From: Acanthochromis polyacanthus
Lineage: Eukaryota; Chordata; Actinopteri; Pomacentridae
Assembly (NCBI RefSeq): GCF_021347895.1
Contig: NC_067120.1
Location: forward strand, 15,423,361-15,487,360
DNA: 64,000 bases
Direction of reading: 5' to 3'
Position 1 is the first letter of the stretch, and every line of letters starts with the position of its first letter. The notes under the pieces are model-generated. The model made no database searches and had not been told where the DNA came from. It worked only from the letters and a program-made list of their open reading frames with translations. This document shows, in pieces, positions 22,201 to 54,300 of this stretch. The position numbers and the translations under genes are program-made.

Positions 22201-24843
22201 ACATTACCAAAGCCCTCAGAGCGACGCTCTCCGACCAGTGGGTCTTGGCGTTTTTCTTTAAAAAAAAAAAAGTCTTCACTGGTTGCTCTTATTTATATGA
22301 AAATCTCCCTCCCTCTGTGTCCTCCCCCCTTCCTCACAGACTCCCTCGGGTTTGCTGCTGGCTCACAGTCCGCTGTTGTCAGGCATCCACTTCTGGAGCA
22401 GCCTGAGCCCCGTCGCTCCGCTCAGCCCCGCCCGGCTGCAGGGCCACGGCTCCCTGTTCCAGGTAAGAAACACATGCAGGTGTGGACGGCACGGGCTGAA
22501 GACAGAGGGACAGAAATAGGAGCGGATGTGAACAAAAGGCGTACTCTAACAATCGGCATTTACTGGAAGCCCTTTAAAGCAGAGGAGGAAGTTGTGAGGT
22601 TGTAAGGAAGCTGTGCATGCAAAATTAGAGCGGCTGTGAAATCCTCACTCCTCCCAACGGTTGTTAAAATCAGGCAATTAAAGATAACGACAGAAGTTGT
22701 TACATAAAGAAGTTAATCATTTTCCTAACCATTGAATGGAATCATCTTTATCCCATCTATACATTATCATAGCTACTCTATTATGTGCTTTAACCCTTGT
22801 GATGTCCTGCCGGTCAAAATTGACCCGTTTTAAAGTTTGAAAATGTGGGAAAAAAATATAGATTTTCACAGTGAAACTTCTGATGCCCACATTTTCAACA
22901 TTTTCGGGAAAACTCTGAACATTTTTGGTGGCAAAAAGAAATGTTAAAAATATTCCTTTTCGCTGGATTTTGGTTGATTTTTACGTGAATGTTCTTAAAG
23001 AAAATATTAGAAGTTTTACTGACATAATCACTTTAGATATTTTTACAATTTTTTTGGAAGATTTTTACTCATTTTTTGAAAATATTTACAAGAATTTTCT
23101 TGCCAAATTTGGGGGATTTAAAAAAAAAATAAAACTTCAGGGAAATTTTAAAGGAATTATTGGAATTTTCTTCCTCAAGGTTTTAGGGAGTTTTTTTAGC
23201 TGAATTTTTGGATTTTTTTCAGACAAGAAAACAATATTTTTTGGTGCCCGTAAATGAGAACAACAGGAGGGTTAAAGGTGCCAAACTGTGACGCTTTACG
23301 GCAAATTTGTGAAAGTCTCACACGTCTCCCAGTGTGTTTCACTTTGTCAGCTTAAAACACTGCAAAGATTATTGATTTCACCATGACTGTATTATCCCTG
23401 GTTTTAGCTCTGTTCTAAACGAGTGTAGCCCCTTCAGAAGGAGGACTCTCTCTGCATCTGTGGTTACATTTCAGTATCTGTACTATCTAGTACACAAGCA
23501 AAATAAAAACCATTCAAATTTACTTGGAATGAGACTGTTTTAAAAGGAAGTTTGTGAGAGCAGAGCACAGGTGAGATGCAAACAAAAGGAAACAGCAGCT
23601 GAGCTTTGGTTTCACTGAAGCACAGCAGGAAACACGAAAACACAGTAACAGCCAACCAGTGCTTGTTAACCGGTTTCAAATCAGTGTTAAAGTTTCCATC
23701 ATCTCTGAATGCCTCTCAGCGTTACAACTTCCAGAGCTCTAACCAGTGGACATACGATCGAAGCTAATGGTAACGCTAGCTGCAGAATGCGCTACGACTT
23801 TTCCTATTGCTGTGACATTACCATCAGAAACAGAATTAATGCTGGGAGTGCACGAGGACTCTTGTGTTCACTCTCACAGCCAACAGCAGAACATTTGGAG
23901 AGCTTAGCTCCTCTCTGCGATGATTCAGAATTAGCAGAAGCGGCTTTACAAAACAAACAAACCAGGTGGACTTAGAGGCAGCTGGCAGACTCACCTGGAA
24001 GCAGCAGGATTATGCAAATATTCAGATGGATGACTGCTGGTTTGTGGCGATACGTAGCTCAGGTCAAGTTCTTACTTGTAAAGCTGGGAGGCTATCTAAA
24101 TGTGAGGGGGTTTGAGTAAATGTAAAACATCCTTCATATCTTAGCAGCTTTAAGTTTGTACCTCCAAGTTTATAACAAGCAGAAAACACAATAAAAATGG
24201 ATTTTCACCATATGGCACCTTTCAAATTCAAGCCTGATCTTAATTCAGTAGAATTTGTTTTTCCAGCAAGTATTTACTCGACTGGAAGCATATGCAGAAC
24301 TTGAAAACAAGACGTTCTTGTGATTTGCAAAGTAGCAGACGCCAGTGGTTGTGAAACTAGTTGAGACTTAGTAAGCAGGTCCTGCAGAGGTGTCCTGTTT
24401 CAGCGCTTGTGAGAGGGAGAGGAAATCCTGTGAATACTTCCTGTTTGAGCCCAGGGGAGCCAGTCTGAACAGGGTGGACTGGTTTGAGAGCTGCTCCTCA
24501 TTTATGAAAGACACACACACACACGCACACACACACCGTACCGGATTCTTTGTGTGCAAATAATGTTGACTTCTCCTTCTGTTGTGGAGTTACAGGAGAC
24601 AGAGACGAAAAGGAAGAGGCACAATGAATAAAAAAACAGGAAACCAGAGCAGTGACAATGCTGCAGTTCCTCACCGGAAAGCAGCTTTCATTGAGCCTCC
24701 GTCCCCTCCCCGCTAACTCTCAACCCCTTTCTCTTCCTCCACAGTTCCCCAGCCTAATCAACGGACACATGCCTGTCCCCATGCCAAGCCTGGAAGGAAC
24801 ACCCTCCTCCCTGCTCCTGTCTCCCACCACCCACAAATCCTGA
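19294..24843 (+). CDS. ELK3: ELK3 ETS-domain ternary complex factor (Net/SAP-2)
   Basis: Nuclear ETS factor that binds GGA-core sites beside SRF. In mammals it represses serum-response genes until MAP kinases phosphorylate it. Coding exons 19294-19500, 19833-20612, 22340-22462 and 24745-24843 join in frame to 402 aa (human 407). The ETS domain spans about residues 5-85, including LWQFLLQLL and the recognition stretch [13 protein letters not shown]. An SRF-binding B-box lies at about 145-168 ([13 protein letters not shown]). PLNLS at 245-249 is the CtBP-binding motif typical of ELK3. A D-type MAPK docking patch at about 285-296 ([12 protein letters not shown]) follows, then the C-terminal activation domain ([13 protein letters not shown], 348-359) and an FQFP docking motif at 369-372 split across exons 4 and 5. 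[18 protein letters not shown] and the [11 protein letters not shown] tail separate ELK3 from ELK1 and ELK4. A glutamate-rich insert (about 116-131) is unusual. Confidence 0.97.
20613..22339 (+). other. ELK3: ELK3 intron 3 with G-rich and C-rich tracts
   Basis: No exon. At 21895-21970 the plus strand is a polypurine tract with several G runs. At 22025-22105 it is C-rich, with many CCC and CCCC runs. Acceptor CCTCACAG at 22339. Confidence 0.6.
22794..23271 (+). mobile_element. piggyBac-like non-autonomous element with TTAA flanks
   Basis: It lies in ELK3 intron 4. The left end CCCTTGTGATGTCC and the reverse complement of the right end CCCTCCTGTTGTTC share a CCCT start, and both ends abut TTAA (22790-22793 and 23272-23275). 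TTAA duplication is the hallmark of piggyBac. There is no transposase. A sister copy in the opposite orientation is at 12850-13290. Confidence 0.75.
24509..24537. repeat. AC microsatellite
   Basis: Interrupted (AC)n tract with one GC interruption, within ELK3 intron 4, about 200 bases before the last coding exon. Confidence 0.8.
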
Positions 24844-25520
24844 TCCAGGGTCTGCGAACGGCGTCCCATCATCATCCATCTCTCATTGATAGTTTTCTCA
24901 CAGCCACTGTCATCAGCAGCAGCGGCGATCTCGTTTGTCTTGTTGTCAAATTACTATTCAGAAAGAAAAAGTCCTACGCGACAGTATGTGACCTCACTTT
25001 TTTGCACTTGAGTTGCTTCAGATTCTAGTGGGTGAAAGCACTTGGTAAAAGCCATACGCCGCGATGTCTGTGAGACGTCTGGCTGTTTGTGATAAAGTAC
25101 AGCACATTTCCACATGACCCTGTCCACGACGGGCAGAAGCGACATGTAGCTAGCTATAAAAGGCTAGCCAGCCACTCATTCTGGTTGTTTTAATCTTGTA
25201 TAAAAAAACAAAAAAAAACAAAAAATGTATTTCTTCTCCTTAAATGTTAATCACAATGTGAAACCGGTTGTTTCACCTGCGTGGTATTGTATGTAATGTA
25301 TGCACTATGCTTCTCAGATAGTACCGGCTGTGCCTTGTTGTCTTATTTTTTTGCTCTATTTCTAAATCTTTTAATGAAGACGAGATTTCAAATCAACGAA
25401 AACCTTTGTAACACTTGTTCTTTTTTTTATACTGGACTTGGTATACAGTATGTATTCTGTATATTTTTTGTATTGTGAAGAATGTCTTGTTGTTTTCAAT
25501 AAACAAAGCATTGAATGCTT
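24844..25520 (+). other. ELK3: ELK3 3' untranslated region
   Basis: Runs from the stop codon TGA (24841-24843) to just past the poly(A) signal. It is AT-rich and about 0.7 kb if that signal is used, shorter than I would expect for mammalian ELK3. Confidence 0.6.
25498..25503 (+). terminator. ELK3: Poly(A) signal AATAAA of ELK3
   Basis: AATAAA follows a T-rich stretch (TTGTTGTTTTC) about 655 bases past the stop codon. It is the only canonical plus-strand hexamer seen close to the end of the gene. Confidence 0.65.
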
Positions 25521-26899
25521 GAATACAGTGTCTCTAGAGGAAACATTTTACAGTCGCTGAAACAAAACCATCCATGCATTAAAAAAAAAAAAAAAAGCAG
25601 CTCATGTGATTTCTGTTTAAACTTTAGATTTAATTTTCTTTACTCTGAAAAAAGCTCAAATATGGGAGGGCATCTGCAATGAAATCCCACACCAATAACA
25701 ATTATCCACAAATAAAGTTAAAGAATGTCATACAAAACATGTCTTGTAACACTGTTAAATAGACTGTGACTCAGATCAGATTCACTAGGGGCAGGACTAC
25801 AGCTAGTGCTTCCTGAATTAGGAGTTCAGTGGCCGTGTGCTTCCTCATACAACAGAGCAGGCATGCAACACAACGATGGAGGCAATCCAGAAAAGAATAG
25901 ATCCATTTTTACAGTCGATGAAGATGGGAATGGCAGACAGGAGAACCATTTGTAACGCACAACGGCGATTGTTGCGATTCCAACACTGGGAACTCACTTT
26001 GTACCTCCTGTTACTAAAACCAGAAGAGAAAACGTGTCGGATTAAGGTGGAAAACAAACAAGGACGAGGATGCTGTTAACTGTACTTAAATATTTAGGAT
26101 TTCTGAAGTATTTAGGAGGTCCAGCTAATCCTGTAATGCCCTTGTTAATAATTCTATGTTGCCTTTTTTCCCTGCATTTGTTCATTGGTCACGACAGAGA
26201 CCGCAGCATCCTGGAATGATATGCCAGCATCCGGCAAAAATGTGTTGCTTTCTTGTTTGTGTTTTTTTGCGCAGAGCTTGGCAGCACTGCTCTCACATTA
26301 GCCTCCAGTCAGGACAAAATGATCAGTTATTATATCAAAGCTGGCCTCGAAAACCTTCAGAGCAAATGGTCACAAATGATTTGTGCAGCCGAGTACAGCA
26401 CCGTGGCAACAGACAGAACATCAAACCCCTCTGAGCTGCTACAGAAACATCCCTCTGTCCGTGTGCCTGGACGCTCCCACACACATCGAGGAGCTTTGAG
26501 GTGGAGTTTTACGTATGAAAATGAAAACAATGACATAAACATATCACTAGAAATACCACCACTTCAAAAAAAAGTAATTAAAAATCTATACACATTGCAT
26601 GTATTCATTAAAGTGACTGAGCCAGTTAGAATTCTAGACAGTAGTTGGATTTAGCAGCAAATTCTCTTCTCAATAAATATAGATGTACAGTATATAAATG
26701 TCTCTTTTGAGCCAGGTTCAAGCCAAACCTGGGAGGAGGAGGAGAGGGTCGTACTGTGGACAAATTCCCCCAAATAGTTTTGGGGGGGAGGAGTGATGAT
26801 GGTCATGATGTTCCACGTCAAGAGGTTACTGATCCGTTGGCAAAGACTGTACAGAGATCGGAGATCTTTCCCAAATAAAAAAAATTCAGTCCAGAGATT
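25521..26899. other. Interval between ELK3 and CDK17 stop codons
   Basis: Probably largely the CDK17 3' untranslated region. I saw no canonical minus-strand AATAAA; an ATTAAA variant on the minus strand is at 25633-25628. A poly(A) run of 17 is at 25580-25596. Open frames here do not resemble known proteins. Confidence 0.4.
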
Positions 26900-45211
<18,312 letters not shown>

Positions 45212-46169
45212 GGAGCTCTCAGGAAGGGGAGGCCTAAGGGTGACAAACAGAATTGCACACGTTATACAGTATGTTTTTGTGACCCATATAGGACAAAGAT
45301 AAGAATAAATACAGTTTGTTTTATTTACAGACGTACACTTGCTATCTGTAAAATTTAGGCCTTGACTTTTCACTGACTGAAATCTGTGCTGTAAGCTTAA
45401 GTAAAAAGAAAACACCTGATTCAGTTGCTGTTATATTTCACAATAATCCCACATCAAGAGTGAAGAAACTGTGAGATCACTAGGAACAATGACACAGACC
45501 TATCTGCACGCAGACGTTAATTATGACTCAGCTCATTCATTCACATTACTTTACATTCCTGCCCCTGGGAAAGCATGACAAGTCGGTGAGAGATTCTTAC
45601 GGGTGAGTTTAGAGTACGGTCCCTGGCACACCGGACTGTAAAAGCAAATCCTAAACCAGGGGGATTAGCAACTGAATGGTGCAGGACTAGGCTGGGCCAC
45701 ATCGAGTCCACATCACACATTCCAGCTGCATTTACTATGTGCATGAGAGAGACTGATTGAGAGAGCTACAGAATGCAAGTCTGTGAGAGAGAAAGAGGAA
45801 AAGCAGTGGGACAGCTTGTGTGAAAAAAGGTTAAAGGTTTCAAATCTACACCGACATTATTTGTAACCGTTAGAGGAGCAGATTACAAGGAGCCTCTCCC
45901 TGTGACCTCAATGTAGAGATCATGACTCCACTTCTACTGCAGATCTGGACATGTGCCTGTTTGTGATGCTGATGAGTAGATCCAGACATGAAAACACATG
46001 AGTAGCACAAACCCTCAGGGCTCCCCGTCAACTGTTCCCGACTGCCAGCCTTTTGTCTTTTTAATATCATTAATAACCTGATTTCTGTCCACAAACACAA
46101 CTCGCTCACTCAGGCAGGGTCAGTGGAAGACTTTCTTGGCTCTGAGAACATGATCGTGGATGAAGGCAC

Positions 46170-46545
46170 AGCTGAAAACTAGGGCTGTCTTTAAAACGAT
46201 GATAAATCATCAGTTAAGGGGCCATGAGTTGGACTTCAGCCTGTCAGTAAATGGGTTTTTTTTGTCTCTGGGCTGTTGTACAAGACAAGGAAAAAATGTC
46301 AGCTGAACAGAAGACAGTTTGTGCATCAAAAGAGCAATGCAGCTTACAGCTGTTTTCCTTCCATTAACAGTTACTTCAAAATGTCATACATTTAATAATA
46401 ATAATAATGCTCCTACAGTTCACAATCCAAACATATTTAATTTATGTCAAAATGTAACAGAGTAGCTGGAAACAAACATTATTTGGCATCTGTGACTGAT
46501 GAATGATTAGAATTTTATTGACTGTTGGTCAACTTAAGAGACCAG
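46170..46545. repeat. Common fish interspersed repeat, decayed
   Basis: Starts AGGGCTGTCTTTAAAACGATGATAAATCATC and later has CAATCCAAACATATTTAATTTATGTCA, which parallels the 2400-2640 copy. Confidence 0.45.
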
Positions 46546-48039
46546 TTGAAAATATTCACCAAAACTGGCTAATTAAATTGATTTACAATAAAGTTGTCGA
46601 ACAACTCCACAACAGAAACCGCATATAAGCGAACAAGACAGATTGTCACACGCAATGCCTCACAACTTTCATTTCTCATAAACAGCCAACATCTGTCTGT
46701 GAAGACACCGCACCTGGGATGAGAAACAGGCCACGCAGCTGCTGAATCATCTCCTAGTTAAGAGCTGCAGCAACTGGTTTCATAAAAGTATGTGGAGAGT
46801 TTAAAAAGGCAGGGAGCCTGTCCTCCTTCGCTCCACACAGCGGACAGCAGCAACCGCCTGTCTGAACTGGGCTTCAGGCCAAAGCAAATGAGGACACCGC
46901 AAAGACAAAATATTAACCTCCACATCATGAGGGCTGAAAATACACAACAAAACTTCAGACACTCACAGCTCCAATTAGAAGCAGCAAAAAAAATCCTATT
47001 TGAATAAAACGGTTAACTTCATCCTTGAGAAGTCATCAACCCTCTTCTATCACTATGTTTCTCAATATCCCATGCGTTCAAATAAATGCAAAAAAGCTGG
47101 AAGAAAAATCACATCTGGCATGCTAATGGTTAACCATAACTAGACAGGCAACTTAAAGCTTTTCAGAATGACAGCTGTCACTTCCTGAGTGCAAATATTC
47201 AATATTTCATCCAGGAAAGCACAGCAAATTCTACAGGTTCTTTAGTAGAGCACATCCTGCCCTCAGCTACAATTTTCTTTTATTAGGTGCGCTTGTATAA
47301 CCCATTTCAGTGCAAGATAACAGCCCAGTCATAACAGCTATATTACTGAGGTGACTGTAAAGCCACTGTTACATTGGGCTAAATTATACTGACGTATTTA
47401 AATGCATGAGTGACACCACCACAAACAATGGCCTCAATGCTGAAACATGATTTAATTACCACCTCTTTGACTGGGCTAACAAAAGGGAAAGGTTACACGG
47501 ATCATAAATGTAAAACTGATGGCACAACAGTTGCATTGGAACGTTTTAGGAGACACAGAGTGGATATTTTTCTTACAGAATAATAACAGCTTTTCTCCTA
47601 CATTTATCCTTTCTTCCCATCTGTTCTTTTAGTTTAAAAAAAAAACAATCAATCTAATTATTCCAGGAGCCAAGATGAGGGAGAACGTCATCTCGACTGT
47701 CATAACGGCTTCACATCAGTCAGTTCCGCCTCGTGACACATCAGCTCCAGCACGGACAAGCAGTCTGTCGTCTCCTGAACAGCTCACTGCGTTCCCCACT
47801 CTCCTGCTGCAGTCTCACACACAGGCTGCGACATGCGTGCTGGATTGAAAAAGCGCACTCAAGTCAGATACAAAGCAATTTCTTCTCCACTGTTGAAGCG
47901 TGCCCTGAAGGTGGTGAGGCGACAAACACTGGTGATTTAATAGTCTGTCCATCAAAGCGACTGCCTTCTGTTTGCCTTTTCTTTTTTCTGTTGTCCGCTG
48001 AGCAAATTCTCCGCATGTTTTGGATCTCTGTGTAAATTA

Positions 48040-48360
48040 ACATCTTGATTACAGCTGAAGCACTGAGTCAATTAACTAATTAGCAAATCAACAAGCAAAA
48101 GTGACGGGCAAAAAATGTGATAAGAATGTTTCAGTCATACAATTGAGGAAAAAAAATGTCAAATATTTGCTGGCTTTAGGCTCCTAAATGAGGGGCATGC
48201 TGGGGGTTTTTTCTGTTGTATATCATTTCAATTTAAATATTCTGTTAGTATGACAAAATAAGACTTATAAAGAAACTTCAGACACCAAAGAATCAAAAAA
48301 TAAGAACTGACGTACAAATCAATAATAGATCCCAATCGTTAGCTGCAGTCCTATTTATGA
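48040..48360. repeat. Common fish interspersed repeat, decayed
   Basis: Contains CAATTAACTAATTAGCAAATCAACAAG, a GTCAAATATTTGCTGGCTTTAG block and a closing CGTTAGCTGCAGTCCTAT. It belongs to the same family as 2400-2640. Confidence 0.5.
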
Positions 48361-51300
48361 CATTACACTGGACAGCAAAAATCCGTTGTTGTGCTTACAA
48401 TTATTGGGATAAGCTCCAATCAGGATTATGTGGCACCAATTTGAGATAAACTGACAGGCCTTTCTCTGTTGGATTTTGCAGCTGATCTCTCCTCAGTTTC
48501 TATGGAAATATCAAGAATGCCCTCTTAATTTATGAATGTACATGACAGAGGAGCACATCTCATAAATAACCAGAATATGACCTACAATCCAGCTGGCTCT
48601 GAGGACACAAATCTTCCTGAGAGCTCTGAGCAGAAAGTTAAAGGCAGCAATAGGAGAAGCAGAAGAAGAAGAAGAGGGGGGACTGTCTACTGTGCACCCG
48701 TATCCGCTGGCCTGTGTTCCTGCTCTGGGATCGAGTGTAGAGCTTTGGACATGATCCCTGCTCTGAGCCTTATCCCTGCTCCCATAAGTAGGCCGGTCTG
48801 AGGTCTGAGCTCCAGATCCACTGGGAGGCGGCCAGGGAAGAGGAGGAGGTAGAAGAGGAGGACGAAGTGGGCTGGAGGAGGGGGGTGTGTGGAATGAGGG
48901 GGTCCGAGCGCTGTGCTGATTCGGGATTTGTTGTCACGGCAACCCCCACTGCTTTTTCCATGTTGAAAATGCAGAGCGCTGCAGGAGCCTGCATGCATGC
49001 TGATTTTCCGATTCCCTCCATCTTATATCCCACAGCAAACCCCACACCCCCTCCACTCCTGCAGCTCCCTGCTGTTTCATCACCTAAACCCAGCCATCGG
49101 TACCCACCATAACACGGTTTGCATCACAAGCAAACTGACATCTTCTCTGGTCTGCTACGCTGCAGTTTCCACCCCGTTTTCCCGGCAGTACAGTAAGCAG
49201 GAGGTGGTGGAGGGGATGCAGGAGGAAATGGAGAGAGGAGGGGCTTTAGAGCATTATAGATGTTGCAGTGGTGAGACAATAGCCATATGCTGTGTATGGA
49301 TTCAGTCCTTTTCTTGCTGCAGCCGCCCATGAACACTAACGGTGCTGATGATGAGCAGAGAGCTACTGAAAGGGTAAGGCCAGAGTTCCCGCTGTGTGGA
49401 ACCACCACCCCCCATGGCAGCCCTGCGATCCCAGACTAGCGCTTCATAAGCCACCATCACTGCAGAAGTCTGTGTAATTGCCCCATTTCTGTGAGATGAA
49501 CCAATCATACCACAGTTACCATCCCTGCCGCATGATGACTGATGTGTGGGCCACACGCAGAAACCGGAAAAGCAGGGTCGTCACCTCCATGTGACCCCTA
49601 CAGGGTTCAGTAAACCTCCTCATGTCACTGCCTTCGGGGGCCCTGGAAAACGCCTGCCTGCGTCTCCTCCCCGGCTGCCTCGCTCACAGAAGAAGACAGA
49701 GAACAAGCGTGACTCTTGGCATGATTCACCAGTGAGCTCAGCCTTCGTTTTCTAAAGAGCAGCTTTTTCTCAACCTGGCCAAGACAATGAGGACATGAGT
49801 GAAGGAGCTGGCTCCATTATGGGAACCTTACATAAAGGCCGCATTGTGCCGAGTAAAAAGTAGGCTTTTTCAGGACATGCAGGATGTAGCGGGGTGCTGC
49901 GTGGCGCTGAGCTGAGCAGCGCTGAGCATGGCAACCAGGCAGGCATGCCCCCATCCACCCACACACACACCACACATAAATACACACACACACACACACT
50001 GAAGCAGGTGAAGCTGGAACAGTAAAATCTGTTTAAATGTCGCATAATGTGCCATCAAATTTGTCTCCTTTCTTTGCTCTTTTCCATTCACACCGAGACC
50101 CACTTTTCCCCTCTTTCACACTTGTCATCCATGTCACCTATCGTGGAGAGGTGCTGACAAACAGGTGTGTGTGCATGTGCATGTGTGTGGTACAAGGATA
50201 CAACAGACACCTCACTCAGAGCAGCCGACGGAGGCCAGACCAGTGACGCACACCCACAGATCTCACAGGCTATAAGATTCAACAGTGGCTGATTAACACT
50301 GCTGCTATGGTTACAGCAGCTTGAGTGGCAGGCCTGCTCCTCTCTAAGCTCCCTCTGTGGCCTTACACTGCCTGCAGTCAGACAGCAGATGACCCAAGTT
50401 CTACACTGCAGGTTAGTACATTTGGTCTAATACTACGCTGAGCAATAGCATTAGTCTTGCCCGTGAGGAACAGGTGCTGCTTTCAAACAGCTGACAAATG
50501 CTTAATCTTAGCAGTGAAGGCGATGTTCTTTTATTCAGGATGGACTATTTTCCTTCACATCTGTTAACTGCAATGTCATTTGTCAGGCAAAAATACCTAA
50601 TAGTTGATGTGTGAATTCACAGCTATTCTTGAACTTACACTACAACTACTAATATTTTGCAATGTAGAACATTTTTTTATTTGACAGCCCAAATCATTAA
50701 TCAACAATTATAGGCATAATAGACAATACCTATAGCTCATGCTAGCTAGAGCTCCAGGTAGGGCTGTATAATTAATCAAAACTATTGAGATTCTCATTTT
50801 TATTCTGATGACAGCTAGACAGACTGTGATATCACTCCACTCAGAGAAAACATCACAGAATATCAAATCAAGTCTTTCTGAACTAACAGACAGCCACCAG
50901 GAAGCAACCAAAATGTTTTGGCTTCAATTTCAGGAGGTCGTAATGCCAAACCACCCCTGTAGCAGCAGTCTGTGTAAGAAGTTCCTCAATGTTGTCGCCG
51001 CAGTCCGGAAGACAAGCATTTTACACATGACAGAGCAGGTGAACACAACAAAGTGTCAAACACCTGGACTAGGCATAGAGCTGGGTTCTCAAAACAAAAA
51101 ATCATCTGTTGTTTGGAAGGCCTTTAATTGAGGGTGAAGGACGTTAGGCAAAAACAAATCATATGCAAAGCGTGTTGGTGGATCTCCTGTCTGTGCTGCA
51201 AAGCAACACGACTAACTTGTTCAACAACCTAAGCACAAACACCACAAACTGCAGCACAATCAATGCATGAAGGCCACAAAGGCTGCTTCAGCTAACGTTT

Positions 51301-54300
51301 CCTCGCTGTGCTGGTCCAGCATCAACTCAAATATCCATGACATTGATCCTATATCACGCATCACCATATAAATAAATGTGAAAATGAAAGCAGAGCTCGT
51401 TGATTTCATTTTGACTAAGCCATTTAGGTACACATTTTAGATTTCACCTGTAGGAGATGCCTTGTATGGTGAGAGTCTTATTTTGTTAGAAAGATTTGTA
51501 CATTAGCAGGAATGTAGTACAATAGGAAGTGAAAGTAGAGCTCTATGTAATGTGAAGGCGCAATAAAAACATTCTGTCCCTGAAAGCACTTACTAATCAT
51601 ATTAAATAGCATGATCTAAATGCTGATTAAAAATAATCATGATTATCATTGTGGCCATTATCATGCATTCCCATCTCATCTTCTGATTACTGTTACCTGA
51701 TCAACAGTGTAAGGTTTGACACAGTCTTTATTGTGTAGCAAAATCAGGCTGCGATGTCTGAAAAAGACCACCTCTGCTAATATCAGAAAAAAAAATTAAT
51801 ACACTTGTATAAACTACAATATTAACCTTTGGTAGGAAACATATGCGATATTTCACATAAGGACAATGCAACATATTTAGTGGGCTTTTTTAAGCTGTAA
51901 TTTACAAACTAAATTGAGCATGAAAAAATTTGCGTCAGGATCTAAGAGGCTTAACACCTTTATTAAACACTCCTTGTCAAAACCCTACAATTCAAAATTC
52001 CAAAGTTATTCAGTTTCCACATATTCAAAAGAAGAAACAGGTTTTTTAAAAGATCTGATTACAAACAAACAGGAACAAGGGGGTGTTTTGGCATTTTAGC
52101 TTGATCAATGACGTGACTCAAAAATGGTGATTCTAAAATGTTGTGGCTACAATCAATTCATTTTTTCACCAACAACAAAAGTTATTCATTTCATTATTGC
52201 TATCAATATTCTTAATTGTAAGCTCACAAATACACTCAATGTGATCTACTGTAGAGAAACAGCCATGTAAGTACAAGAGAAATTAACTAAAGAAAAAAAA
52301 AACTACTTCTAAAAAAATCCCAAGACATAAGTAATTCCACTTCATTATCACAACATGAACAGCTGAAGAATGGCTTAAACGCACCATTTAAATGAAAACG
52401 ATGCATCTTAAGCACCACTTTACACTTCTCATGATAACAGTTTGTGAATGGGATGAAAGGCCAGCTATGAACTGTGACAGATAATCCTTGCAGACCCAGC
52501 TGGGCTGGTTCAGAGAGGAGCACTGAGATCAAGAGACTCTGATGTTATCTGGCAGGCTGCAGACTAGAACCATCCCCAAAGGAGTATTTTTTTAATCTAA
52601 TCTCATTTTTGGAAATGCATCCTCGTTTTGTGGTTAGAATCCTTTCTGAATAATGAAAAGACTGCCAGATAAAACAAGATCGAGATATACTTTGTTCTAG
52701 TGTGGAACTTTGTTTTGTATTCTGCAGTAACAGAATAAATAAATTAAGAGAATGACAACACGGGCAAATAAACACTTAAACTATAATACATTATACTACA
52801 TACACGGGATAAACCTCAACATTTTACTGACTGGAGCAGGAAATTTAACAGCTGCTAGATATAATGGATGTGCTACTGTCACTGTAGAATTATACATTTA
52901 TTGAGATATGCTGATACTCTTCATTATTCAAGATAAAAGGCAGCATGATTGTTACAGACTTCTGTTTGGCTCATTATGGAGATAATCGCCAAGACGTGAG
53001 CTCATTGATCTAAGCCTGGCTCCAGTCACCTGTCGTTCGTTTGTGAGCAGACAATTAGCATCAGAGAGAGCGACAATTAGCCTTCCCCCTTCCCTGCCCG
53101 TCTTACGCTCATCCTCAAACAGGCAGCCAGTTCCTGACAGTCCGTTATGGCTATTAAACGGGAACAACGGGCTGGGCTTACTATCTAACTCAGGGCAGAC
53201 GGGCAGGATGGGGTTATCAGAGTATCAGCTTCCATATCAAAGTGCAAAACACCAACAGTCCTTAGAGTCTTTGTGGTAATTTCACAAAGCCTGCCATGTC
53301 AGGCACAGTTGGTTATACTGGTTATACTCCTGCGTACAACAGGATCTGCAGCTGTTCTTATTAGAATACTTTTTTTCCACTTTAAAGATGTTTTTCATAC
53401 TCTAGCAGTAGATTGGCATCCACATATTCCACACATGTACTGTTCGTATTCCTCAAAAAATGACTGGTCTCACAGAGCCTCGCATACCTCCTTTGATAAT
53501 GAGATTTACACAGAGGACCCTGGCATACCCGCAGATACAGAAAGTACTACTAGCTTAAGGTTTTGCACTTCTTATATATCAATAAAAAATATATATTCTG
53601 TAGGAGTGGGCTGCTGCCTTGGAGTTTAACAAATTCTAAAGGTTAGTCACGACCCTAATCCACACTACAAGTCCAAAGACATCTTTTAACTCTTGTTTTA
53701 TCTGACCAACTGCCAGATAGAAAAGCAGCACATTAGAGGTGACAGACAAGCAAATGTTTGGGATATAAGTTAGATAAACGATACAGTAATTGATCAAGCA
53801 CTAAAAAAAATGTGCAATAATGTTGTGTCAATTAATCAAGTATTTATTTTAATTACCATCTGTATTTCTGTGTTATAGCTCTAATAAATCACTGTGTAAA
53901 ACCTGGTTAATTCAATAGCAGAAGTAATAATGTTGTCAAGAAGAAAACCAATATTTCATTGAACAGAGATCTACTTTCTCCATCCCTGATTAGAAAAACC
54001 TAGCGAGCCGCGGTGGAACGGGTCAGAGGGTTTCTAAATATAGCTAATTAAAAAACCAAACACAGAGATTAACCATGGATTTCCATTAAAACCAGTGAGA
54101 ACTTAATTATGAACACATGACCCTATGCATCTCAAACATGCTAAGCTTTGCTGGCTGGAATAACATTGGTTTGAATGAATGTGTGTGTGTGTCTGTCTGT
54201 TTCCAAATAAAGACCAGACAAGTGTTCAGACAGCTTCTGTAAATCCTGCCAAGTGTGACGGGAAAAAAGGGCAATATTTGTCCCTCACCTGTTTTCAGAC

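Noticed and set aside
48640..49410. GC-richer patch with several overlapping frames, considered as an alternative CDK17 promoter or exon
   Set aside because: CpG density is modest, no clear donor follows a sensible leader, and none of the frames matches a CDK17 N-terminal variant I know.
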